NCBI GenBank assembly: GCA_036785325.1
Contig: JAXIVH010000015.1
Span: forward strand, 152,501 to 216,500
DNA from: Urophycis tenuis
Lineage: Eukaryota > Chordata > Actinopteri > Gadiformes > Phycidae
Direction of reading: 5' to 3'
Length of the DNA stretch: 64,000 nucleotides
Shown: in pieces, positions 22,431 through 31,367 of the stretch
Numbering within the stretch: position 1 is the first letter of the stretch
Layout of the letters: each line of letters opens with the position of its first letter
Notes under the pieces: model-generated
Told to the model about the DNA's origin: nothing
The model's input: the letters and a program-made list of their open reading frames with translations, nothing else
Databases searched by the model: none
Program-made: the position numbers and the translations under genes

Positions 22431-22780
22431 ACAGACAAATCTAAGTCCAGTTGCGTTCGATTTAACTGTTGGCCGGATTTCCAAAAGCTGACTCGTTAAC
22501 TTATGTGGAGTTCGTTAGAGAGAAGGAACTTCTTTTCGACCGATGGTTACAAGCTGAGAATGTTACAACTTTTGACGCTTTACGCAACCTAATGATCGTG
22601 GAGGATTTCACTAACAACTTGCCACAGGGCGTCGCTACCCACATAAGCGAGCACAAATGGTTAACACCATCCCAAGCGGCCGTGTTGGCGGTTGAGTATG
22701 CGCTTGCTCACAAACGCGACTTTACGGGAAAAAACAGCGCGTCAAAATCAAGCTGGCCTTTAACACCACCCACAGTCACA

Positions 22781-23186
22781 AGGCGCACTCGAACGGTTTC
22801 ATCAAACCCTGAAAACGATGTTAAAAACATACTGCCTTGAATTTCAGCATGACTGGGATGAGGGGGTTCCGATGGCTCTTTTTGCTATACGCAAAGTGGT
22901 CCAGGAGAGTTTGGGGTTTAGCCCTGCTGAGCTTGTCTTTGGGAACACTGTCTTTGTGGCTTACTGAGTCGACAGACTACCATGATTTAACTGATTATGT
23001 GTCTAAGATGCGTTATAGGCTCCAGCGGGCATGTCAACTGGCCAAGGAAAACCTTGAAGTCGCGCAGGGGAAAATGAAGAAACGGTATGACCGAAAAGCT
23101 GTGTCTCGCCATTTTTCTCCCGGTGACCAGGTAGTGGTTTTGCTGCCTGTGTTGGGGTCTGCTTTACAAGCACGCTATACGGGGCC
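22781..23186 (+). pseudogene. G1 integrase, C-terminal part before the BEL insertion
   Basis: The frame GALERFHQTLK contains the third acidic residue of the integrase DDE triad. It is followed by a SLGFSPAELVFGNT segment, a stop near 22965 and the C-terminal domain (MKKRYDRKAVSRHFSPGDQV). It breaks at 23187, where the BEL/Pao LTR begins after GGGCC. The remainder resumes at 30738. Sequence between the gag end and this point is deleted, removing the first two catalytic aspartates. Confidence 0.85.
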
Positions 23187-23633
23187 TGTAACGGCCTTTT
23201 TTCTTTCTTTGTATTACTGGAACTTTGTAGTTCCAGTAAGGCCGTGGGTAGCGTGACTTGTGATTCTTTGTTTTACACACACTTGCGACACGTTGTTTCC
23301 AAAAAAGGTTAATGAATTTATTTATTGTGACTTGTTGATTCATGATAAATGGAAAATAAACATAACTTTTCTTAAGTCCTTACAACTAAGTCTTTGGTGG
23401 TCAAAAATCTTAAAATCAAATACTACACGCCACCCGGCATTTGGCTTCCAAACTCCATTCACAAAAAACGCACCGGGGCGTGCCCTAAACATACCTCCCG
23501 GTGGCCACACACAGGTGGGCATATCCAAATTGCTCCATTGTTTCCATTTCATTGTATACGAGTAAATGTGAGGTAATAAATAAATAAATGCTACTTGCCT
23601 TCTAACATAAATTAAACAGAAACAGCCATAACA
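23187..23633 (-). repeat. BEL/Pao 3' LTR
   Basis: 447 bp, TG...CA, near-identical to 30282-30732. Its copy of the first ~60 bp differs from the other LTR by a short substituted stretch (ATTACTGGAAC versus ATTCCAACTTATAC). Confidence 0.93.
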
Positions 23634-24036
23634 TTCTGGCCCCTAATTCTTGTGCAACAAGCAATTACATTACCTACAAATGGCCCTCATAATATGCAAT
23701 ATTAAATTCTACATGATTTACAGAATTAAGCCCTATTCAACAAAAAGTGATTTCATATAATCAGTTTTAGCAGTTCATATTTACAAATACATTAAAAATA
23801 AGGTTTTCTTCTGTTTGACAAAGTTCGTAGAAGTCTTCTTGAAAACTCAAAAAGATCAAAAAACACAAAAAGGGAGGCATGTACCATGCATTTCTAATGT
23901 ACTGTGTGTTTGTGTTAAAAAATGTATGTGATGCATAATGAGGTGTACAGCATGTCAGTGAATGAGTATCAGTATACGTGTGGAGCCAGAGGTTCTAGAA
24001 CTTGACTCAGTTGGAGGCAGACATTCATTGTTGCCC

Positions 24037-25635
24037 CTATACCACCCCCAACAGGAGACAGATCTTGGTGATGGGTTTTTCCAGTTCATTTGTCCGTGTC
24101 TTAACACGAACCCGACGAACAAAACCTTTGGAGTCTGCCATGGCTTCAGTGACTCGTCCAATTGGCCAAGAACTCCTAGGTGCAGTTTCATCCACAACAA
24201 GAACAACGTCACCCACAGCAAAGTTTCTATGAGTTTTGCTCCATTTTTGTCGCTCTTGTAACATGGGGAGATACTCTCTCATCCATCTTTTCCAAAACAG
24301 GTCCACAATGTATTGGACTTGTCTCCACCGTCTCCGGGCATACAGGTCCTCCTTCCTGAACAAACCTGGTGGAAGTATGGGTTTGCCTTTCAGCTGGAGC
24401 AGATGATTAGGCGTTAAAGCCTCAATATCATTTGGGTCGTCAGAGGAGGAGGTGATTGGTCGGTCATTCAATATGGCCTCTGCCTCACAAAGAACTGTAA
24501 GTAGTGCTTCATCATCAAGCAGTTGTTGGTTAGTCACAGAACACAATATTCTCTTTACATCCTGCACCAAGCGCTCCCAAGCGCCACCATGATGAGCCCC
24601 ATATGGTGGGTTGAAAGACCATTTGATACCATCCTGTGTTAGGTTATTTTGGATCTTGCTTTGATTTAGTTCCAATATGGCTTGTTTTAACTCACGGTTT
24701 GCACTGACGAAGTTTGTCCCATTGTCTGATCTGATGTCTCTTACTTGTCCTCTACGGCAGATGAACCTTCTGATGGCGTTGATGCAGGAATCTGTATTGA
24801 GAGAATAAGCCACCTCCAGGTGAACTGCACGACAGGTTAGACAGGTGAAAATGACTCCATACCTTTTGATTAAGCTTCTGCCTTTCTTTACTTCTATAGG
24901 TCCAAAGTAATCTATGCCTACATGAGTAAATGGTGGAAGATCAGGCGAGACTCTGTCGACAGGGAGATCAGACCTTTTTTGTTTACCAGTTTTTTGTCGT
25001 TGTTTTTGACACACCATACAGTTGTTGATTACTTTTCTAGCTGCAGTGTTAGCATGTGGAAGCCAATAGTGACGGCGGAGTGTGGAGAACATGTGATTTC
25101 TGCCTCTATGGCCAACTTTTTAATGAATATGCTGGAGAATGAGCTGCGAGACATGGCTGTCTTTGGGCAAGATAGCAGGATGCTTCATATCTTCGGGCAA
25201 AGCAGACCTGCTCAACCTGCCGCCCACTCTCAACACCCCATCAGATAAAACGGGATCCAACTTGTACAGGTGACTTGATTTGCTGACTTGAACACCACGA
25301 CTCAAGGCAGCTATTTCATTACCATAATGTTTCCTCTGAACATGGCAAACGATGGCCTCCTCTGCCAAAGACAAGTCATCATTTGTGAGTGGTGAGTTCA
25401 TTTTGATTGCATTTTTAACACAGTTCTGATTGTCACATTGCGTATTTTGTAAGCTTTGTTTTTCCTTTATTTGCAGCTTAAGTCTCTCCTTTAGCCTCAT
25501 AAACCAAGCTACAGCTCTTTTGAGTTTTGTCCAATTGGAGAAGTACATTAAGAGCTTTATGGTGGGACACACCTCTTCAGTGAGTGCTGCACAAGAGAGC
25601 ACCTTATTCTTCACCTCTGGATCAGCATCATCCAA
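24037..25635 (-). pseudogene. BEL/Pao integrase region
   Basis: Two minus frames in register (25635-25120 and 25092-24037) are separated by one in-frame TAA at 25120-25122. The first carries the pre-integrase segment (LDPVLSDGVLRVGGRLSR). The second has an HHCC-type zinc site (NNCMVCQKQ) and a catalytic core with D in HVGIDYFGP, D in IRSDNGTNF and E in GGAWERLV. The C-terminal domain (FAVGDVVLVVDE, SSWPIGRV) is typical of BEL/Pao integrases. It ends just before the 3' purine tract. Upstream, a frameshift near 25635 separates it from RNase H. Confidence 0.9.
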
Positions 25636-26437
25636 TTACAGGTGTTTCATTCACAACTGCAGGCCACTGAGACTCAGGCTTTGAAAGAAAGTCAGGGCCA
25701 CTGTTCCAGGTTGGAGATTTTAGGAAGGAGCTGACTCTCATGCCTCAAGAGGCTGCATCTGCAGGATTCAGCTGAGAGCTGATGTGTCTCCACTGAGGGA
25801 CTTTGGACAATGCTCTTATGATTGAGACTCTATTGGCCACAAAAGTCTTAAATCGAGTGGTGGTGTTTGCACTGTACTTTAGAACAGTCATGCTATCAGA
25901 CCAAAAGACTGATTCACTTAAGTTGAGTTCCAGTTGTGATGACAGTATCTTGTCCAGGCGCACAGCTAAAACTGCTGCGGCAAGCTCCAGACGGGGGATT
26001 GTGACTTGTTTGAGCGGCGCCACTCTTGCTTTACCTAAAACAAAGGAAACACACACTTCCTGCTTGTTATTAGTCAGCCGAAGGTAGGATACCGCTCCAA
26101 GTCCCGTTTCGCTGGCATCACAAAAGTGATGCAGCTGTGCCATTTTTATCTTTCCAAAGCCATTGGGTGTGAAACATCTTCTGACACTAACTGTCCTGAG
26201 CAGAACGAAATCATCCACCCACTTTTGCCAAGCTTGTGCCATTTCTGCCGGAACTGCCTCATCCCATCTAAGCTTCATCTTACACAGATGCTGCAGAATC
26301 TGTTTTGCAGGAAGAATAATTGGACTCAAGAAGCCCATTGGGTCATAAATGGAGCTCAAACTAGACAAAATTCTGCGTCTTGTGGCTTGTGTTTGCTCAT
26401 AATGCTGAAGGTGAAGACATCCTGTTCCACATCCCAC
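25636..26437 (-). pseudogene. BEL/Pao RNase H region
   Basis: The minus frame 26437-25745 covers the end of the reverse transcriptase (SLSSIYDPMGFLSP) and the Pao RNase H (HHFCDASETGLGAV, a PRLELAAAVLAV segment, VFWSDSMTVLKY). A TGA at 25745-25747 follows HISSQLNPADAAS. The same frame reads on for about 35 codons before a frameshift near 25640. It is joined to the upstream frame by a shift near 26400. Confidence 0.88.
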
Positions 26438-27966
26438 TGAACTCCCAGAGCTCTTTCCATAGGGAGCTGGTCCCGACTGAGGTCAAGCGTCTTCACACCA
26501 CTAGCTCGGTTTTCCTCAGGTATCAGAGAGAGCACAGAGCGGTCATTGCATATCCACTTATTGAGTCGGAAGCCTCCTTTGGAACACACCTCAGTAAGCT
26601 GCTGGTAAAGAGAGATGGCCTGCTTAACAGAATGGATGGATTTGAGGCAATCATCTACATAGAAGTTCTGCCTGATTGTATTAATGACCTCTTCTAGATA
26701 GAGATGTTGATTGTCATCAGCAGTCTTTATTAGAGCATAAGTGGCACAGCTGGGGGAAGACACCGCTCCAAAAATGTGGACCAACATCCTGTGCTCAGCA
26801 AGGTCTTTAGTGATGTCGCCATCAGGCCACCAGAGAAAACGCAAGTAGTTGATATGTTCTTCAGCCACTCTGACTTGATGGTACCTCCCTTTTATGTCTG
26901 TCATCATGGCTATTGGACCTTGGCGAAAGCAAATGAGCACACCTAGTAAGGTGTTGGTCAAATCAGGCCCCTGAAGGAGCTCTTTGTTCAGTGAGGTTCC
27001 TGCAAAGGTTGAAGCACAATCATAAACCACACGCGATGTTTTCTTGCGGGGATGATAAACCCCATGATGAGGTATGTACCACACTTTTCCCTCTTCGTGG
27101 TCCAGTTGATCCTGTCGTATGATCTCTGAGTGTCCTTCTACCTTGACATTGTGCATGAACTCTTTGTACTCTTCAAAATATGACTGATCCCTTTTAAACT
27201 TTTTTAACAGGTACTGCGCCCTCTGGTGGGCAACTTGTTTGTTGTTGGGCATTTTTACCTCAGGCTTACGGAAAGGCAGTTTCAGGTAATAATGACCATC
27301 TTTAAGAACTTCTGAGTCTGACATTATGCTCATGAACTGTTTGTCCTCCACAGACATTTCCACACGCTCGTCACAATGCTGTTCCACAAAATCTTGATTG
27401 TACTGTTTTATCAGCATTTCTTCCAGGTTGATTACAGAGATGCGATTGACTTGAACAGAGACTGCATTATGTCCATCATCTCTTCCATGGCAGAGTGGAC
27501 CATCATCTCTTCCATGGCAGAGTGGACGAGTCTGCACAGCATAGGGCCCATTACCCTCACTGTTAATTATTTTCAATGGCTCCAGCGCTTTAGGAGCATT
27601 CACACCAATAAGCAGCCCAATGCTTGCATCTATTGGTGTCAATTGCACATCTTTCAAGTAAGGCCACTTCTTTAGGTCTTCCACCTTAGGAATGTTTTCT
27701 TTGGTGACAGGGATGCACCTTTGAGTATACACATCAGGCAGCCTCAAATAGTTATTGTCTTTTAGAGCAGCCACTTCCAAACCAGAGAGCTTGTAGCTAC
27801 TCACAAATTTCTCCTGTCCCATTTTTTTGAGTAGTATATCCACCTTTTTTCCAGTTGCATTTAACTGCATCATTAATGACTCAGTACAAAATGTAGCTGA
27901 GCTGCCTTGATCGAGAAAGGCATATGTGGCTACAATTTTTGTTCGTTTGTCCAACTTTATCTTCAC
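26356..27966 (-). pseudogene. BEL/Pao protease and reverse transcriptase
   Basis: A 536-codon minus frame. It opens with an aspartic-protease-like segment (TYAFLDQGSSATF) and the linker with LLIGVNAPKALEP. It continues through the Pao reverse transcriptase (YHPRKKTSRVVYDC, IAMMTDIKGRYHQV) to the catalytic FYVDDCLKS. It is in the same frame as gag upstream, with one TAA (about 27988-27990) between the two. The frame shifts near 26400. Between 27460 and 27530 a tandem duplication, GPLCHGRDD twice, adds about nine residues. Confidence 0.9.
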
Positions 27967-27987
27967 TGGAAGGACAGACAGTGAACA

Positions 27988-29883
27988 TTAATTTGGTCCC
28001 GCCCCAGTATGGCTTCCAGAATCCAAGGACACAAGAGCATTTGACGTAGCATTTGATGCTTCTTTGCAGTCAATTACTTGAGGTTGTTTTGTGGTTTCTT
28101 TTGGTTCTATGTGCAGAACAGTTGGGTGGTTTCTGTTACAAGTGTGGCACGACTGGCGTTTTGGACAGTTCTTACTCATGTGACCTTTTTTCAAGCAGCC
28201 AAAGCACACACCGTTATTCTTTAAGAGCAGTATTTTTTCATTATTGGATTTCTGTTTGAATGAACTACACAGTTCCAAGGAATGGCATCTATTGCAGAAT
28301 AAACACACACTTTGCACAGAATTCCCAGCTTCATGATTAGTTTGTTTGCCGTCCAGTTTCAGTTTGCTACCATTTTGCTCTGACACTTGAGCAACAGAGG
28401 TGGCGAAGCTGCTGCCTTTAGCTTTTCCAGTTGATTTTGCTGATTTTACAGTCATTTTTTCTTTTGGATTCAATGGCTCACAAAAGACAGGATCTATTGC
28501 AGCTCTCACATGCTTTTCAAGGAAGTCAAGTAGGTCTTTAAATTTGACTCTGCGTTTGCATTCATCTCTGATGTTACAGACAATCATTTGCCACTTATCA
28601 CGCAATCTGAAAGGCAGTTTTGAAACAAACACTTTCATGTTGGTTGAATTCTCCAACTCATCAACAAATCCAGCTTCGTTCATGGTGTTAAAGCAACTTC
28701 TCAAGAAGAATGTGTAAGATCTTAAATATGTAGTGTCATCTGTTTTTAAGACAGACCAATTTAAGGCCCTTTTCAGAAATGCAGCTGTTATTTTTACACT
28801 GTTTCCAAAATTCCACTCAAGTTGTCTTTTAGCTTCTCCATATGCGGTTTGTGGACTCATGTGCATACAGCTCCGCACCAGGCTTCTGGGCTGTCCAGTT
28901 GTATATTGTTCTAAATAATAAAGTCTGTCCTGCAAGTTGTCTGTTTTAGTTACTATTCCCTGCTCAAATGCCTTTATGAAGGATCTAAACTGCAGAGGGT
29001 CACCATCAAAAGTGGGAATTTGTTTGGACGGTAGAAGGAACTGTCTTTGCTGTGCCACTAACATTTCAGTGATCTCATTTTGTCTTTTCATTGTTTCAGC
29101 CAGATCATAGTGGACAGTACTGCACTCATTTTGACTGTGCGTTTGTTGAATGCTTTTCCCTTGTGATTTAGCATTTGATGTTGAGGGGGGACATGAAGCA
29201 GTAGGTGCTGACACAGGCACAGGGGCTGGGGACACTTTCTGTGGTCTTATAGCCTTCTGAGTTGTTACAGGTGGGATGAAAACAGTCGAGGTTTTAGAGG
29301 ACCCTGATAGGCTCTGTGATTCAGCTTGTGGGTCACGTGACTGTTGTTGGTGCAGGGATGCAAATACCTGCATTCTGGCATCCGCTTTAGCCAGATTAGT
29401 TTTTAAGGTTAGCGTTTCTTTCTTTGCTTTTAATCGAACTTCCTCAAAGTCCAGCTTGTGTTTTTCCTGTAAGGCGTTTGCCTCTGCGCGCAGAGCAGCG
29501 TGCTCCATTTCAGCCTGCAACCGCGCTACGGAGGTAGCTCTGGAGGCTGTACTAGCAGCCCTAGAAGAAGAGCTACTGGCGGCTTCATCAGCGGCTTTAC
29601 CAGAGACACTTTGTGCTGTTTGTGAAACGCTGTCTTGCGGGTTAACGTCATCATCCTGAAGCCCAGCTTCTGGCTCAACGTTTCCTGCTGGTGTTGACTC
29701 AGCACATTGCGCAGGAGCTGACTCAGCGCCTTGTGTTTGACTCTTCAGCCAAGTTTCGGTGTCATCCACAAACTCTCTGAAACTTATCAGTTTAGGCTCA
29801 TACCAGTCGCTGTGATCAACTTCCCTTTCATCCTCATCCAGTAAACTTTGAACTGAAACTTGTAACTCCATAAACGCTCCCAA
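27988..29883 (-). CDS. BEL/Pao gag
   Basis: A 631-codon minus frame. An acidic N-terminus leads to an Ala/Ser-rich stretch and a coiled coil rich in Glu, Lys and Arg (HAALRAEANALQEKHKLDFE, about residues 140-200). Next come the DUF1759-like capsid region (IPTFDGDPLQFRSFIKAFEQ, from about residue 285) and, near the C-terminus, Cys/His knuckles (CLFCNRCHSLELC, CFGCLKKGHMSKNC, CHTCNRNHPTVLH). It would form the particle and bind element RNA. It ends at a TAA in frame with the protease. In a family that usually has one gag-pol frame, this stop is either a late mutation or a readthrough site; the sequence alone does not decide. Confidence 0.9.
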   Translation of the reverse strand: MGAFMELQVSVQSLLDEDEREVDHSDWYEPKLISFREFVDDTETWLKSQTQGAESAPAQCAESTPAGNVEPEAGLQDDDVNPQDSVSQTAQSVSGKAADEAASSSSSRAASTASRATSVARLQAEMEHAALRAEANALQEKHKLDFEEVRLKAKKETLTLKTNLAKADARMQVFASLHQQQSRDPQAESQSLSGSSKTSTVFIPPVTTQKAIRPQKVSPAPVPVSAPTASCPPSTSNAKSQGKSIQQTHSQNECSTVHYDLAETMKRQNEITEMLVAQQRQFLLPSKQIPTFDGDPLQFRSFIKAFEQGIVTKTDNLQDRLYYLEQYTTGQPRSLVRSCMHMSPQTAYGEAKRQLEWNFGNSVKITAAFLKRALNWSVLKTDDTTYLRSYTFFLRSCFNTMNEAGFVDELENSTNMKVFVSKLPFRLRDKWQMIVCNIRDECKRRVKFKDLLDFLEKHVRAAIDPVFCEPLNPKEKMTVKSAKSTGKAKGSSFATSVAQVSEQNGSKLKLDGKQTNHEAGNSVQSVCLFCNRCHSLELCSSFKQKSNNEKILLLKNNGVCFGCLKKGHMSKNCPKRQSCHTCNRNHPTVLHIEPKETTKQPQVIDCKEASNATSNALVSLDSGSHTGAGPN

Positions 29884-30281
29884 GTAATCATGAAAAATTT
29901 TCAGGTGCTCACTTATTAAAGTTGTCGGTTTTCCAGCATCAATCAGAGAATTAATCTAATTTCTTTTTCTCGTCAGGATACAGAGCTTTCCTCTGCGAGT
30001 TTTAATCAAACTAAAAAGCTCCTTTTCTTGAGCACGTTCTTCCATTTCTTCCATTTGAAACAAAATTCGTTTACCAAGGTCCAAACAATGTTTTCCAAAC
30101 TTAAAAGTATTTGTGAACTTAAACAATCCGCTGCAAACATTTGGCTCATCAAACAAACAAAAGCACCGCAGCAGTTACTCACAAACTTTGCGCATCTCCT
30201 CCAAGAGGTCCTGTACAAAGCTCCATGAAGTCCAAGTTCCAGGTACTGTCCAGGACATTTCTTTAAGATTTTTGACTTAAA

Positions 30282-30732
30282 TGTAACGGCCTTTTTTTCT
30301 TTCTTTGTATTCCAACTTATACTTTGTAGTTCCAGTAAGGCCGTGGGTAGCGTGACTTGTGATTCTTTGTTTTACACACACTTGCGACACGTTGTTTCCA
30401 AAAAAGGTTAATGAATTTAATTATTGTGACTTGTTGATTCATGATAAATGGAAAATAAACGTAACTTTTCTTAAGTCCTTACAACTAAGTCTTTGGTGGT
30501 CAAAAATCTTAAAATCAAATACTACACGCCACCCGGCATTTGGCTTCCAAACTCCATTCACAAAAAACACACCGGGGCGTGCCCTAAACATACCTCCTGG
30601 TGGCCACACACAGGTGGGCGTATCCAAATTGCTCCATTGTTTCCATTTCATTGTATGCGAGTAAATGTGAGGTAATAAATAAATAAATGCTACTTGCCTT
30701 CTAACATAAATTAAACAGAAACGGCCATAACA
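30282..30732 (-). repeat. BEL/Pao 5' LTR
   Basis: 451 bp, TGTAACGGCC to GCCATAACA, partner of 23187-23633. It sits at the 5' end of the minus-strand element and is followed at once by the GGGCC duplication and G1 integrase sequence. Confidence 0.93.
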
Positions 30733-30737
30733 GGGCC

Positions 30738-31284
30738 CTATCGAGTGGAGCGTAGGGTAGGTGGCCTGAATTATTTGATTGCCACTCCTGATCATAGGAA
30801 AGTAACACACTTGTACCACATTAACAGGTTAAAGCCCTATCGCACGAGGTGCGCACAGTCTGACACGTCCGAAGCCGTCTTTAATGACAGTGACAGTAAG
30901 CGGCTGTCGTCCACAGCATCTAGTGCTGAAGTTGCCGCTGTATCTGCTCCGTGCGCTGTCACTGTCCTTTCTGATCCGCCTCCTGACGTTCCTGGCCCTT
31001 CTATGGAAGTCATTGAAGGGAGGCTTAAAAACTCTGAAATCTTGAAGGATCTACCCTCGTATTTATCACATCTCTCCGAGTCCGAGGCTACCGATTTGAC
31101 CGCGTTATTCCAGTCACACAAAGCCTTGTTTTCTGACATTCCTCGCAGTACATCCGCTATAGTGCACGACATTGAGCTCGAGAACACTAAACCAATTCGG
31201 CAACATCCATACCGCGTCAACCCATTAAAGCGTGAAATAATGAAGCAGGAAGTCAAATTTATGCTGGAAAACAACATTGCCGAG
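30738..31284 (+). pseudogene. G1 integrase end, linker and start of reverse transcriptase
   Basis: The G1 frame resumes in register after the BEL duplication: YRVERRVGGLNYLIATPDHR and HINRLKPY end the integrase. A Ser/Pro-rich linker and a GRLKNSEILKDL segment follow, then the reverse transcriptase begins (KPIRQHPYRVNPLKREIMKQ, FMLENNIAEA). Integrase before reverse transcriptase is the Gmr1-type order, matching the intact relative at 36719-41389. The frame is broken by a LINE insertion at about 31285. Confidence 0.9.
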
Positions 31285-31304
31285 GCAATGTTGTTTTCCA
31301 GCAT
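31261..31304. repeat. Perfect 20-bp hairpin at the 5' junction of the LINE
   Basis: ATGCTGGAAAACAACATTGC (31261-31280), CGAG, then its exact reverse complement (31285-31304). The left arm is G1 coding sequence; the right arm is an inverted copy of it placed at the LINE start. Confidence 0.95.
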
Positions 31305-31367
31305 TGGCGGCGCGTGTACATGCAGCGGCTCAGCACTCCACGTATGGGATCTCGCTATTTAGTTTAA

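Larger units (their letters stand above)
22028..22476. mobile_element. Penelope-like foldback with two opposed hammerhead-ribozyme motifs
   Basis: A 449-bp insert in the G1 gag is flanked by the 13-bp direct repeat ATTTCCAAAAGCT (22015-22027, 22477-22489). It contains 122-bp inverted arms (22062-22183, 22355-22476) differing at one base, around a ~171-bp centre. Each arm holds a CTGATGA...GAAAC-GTC pattern, on opposite strands. Penelope-like elements are known to carry minimal type I hammerhead motifs in their pseudo-LTRs, can have inverted pseudo-LTRs and make target duplications of about this size. No reverse transcriptase or GIY-YIG frame remains, so this is at most a severely truncated or non-autonomous copy. 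Confidence 0.75.
21336..22760 (+). pseudogene. G1 gag, degraded and interrupted
   Basis: The frame starts MFDLDEFIKAS and is homologous in order and motif to the gag of the intact relative at 36059-42456: a charged, coiled-coil-like region (MEKELEWEQTKLREQRQEEK), VVSPFNEKGVDKFFNHFE, TGKAQEAYSSL, and the VPEAYRQKYRS segment that precedes the C-terminal gag helices. Damage: an in-frame TAG near 21423, a frameshift near 21840, and the Penelope-like insertion at 22028-22476. The frame rejoins exactly across that insertion and its 13-bp duplication. The CCHC knuckle, protease and front part of the integrase are deleted just after 22740. Confidence 0.82.
23187..30732 (-). mobile_element. Complete BEL/Pao LTR retrotransposon
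   Basis: A 7546-bp element with two LTRs (23187-23633 and 30282-30732) that begin TGTAACGGCC and end GCCATAACA. It is flanked by GGGCC at 23182-23186 and 30733-30737. The coding strand is minus. The two LTRs show roughly eight substitutions plus a small rearranged patch near their start, so the insertion is moderately recent. A purine tract (AGGGGCCAGAA on minus) abuts the 3' LTR at 23634. The leader (29884-30281) and the 3' UTR (23634-24036) have no gene; no convincing PBS was found. Target: the integrase C-terminus of G1. Confidence 0.95.

Noticed and set aside
31277..31367. Upstream start of the LINE frame at 31277
   Set aside because: The first codons come from the inverted target copy, so the ATG at 31368 is more plausible.
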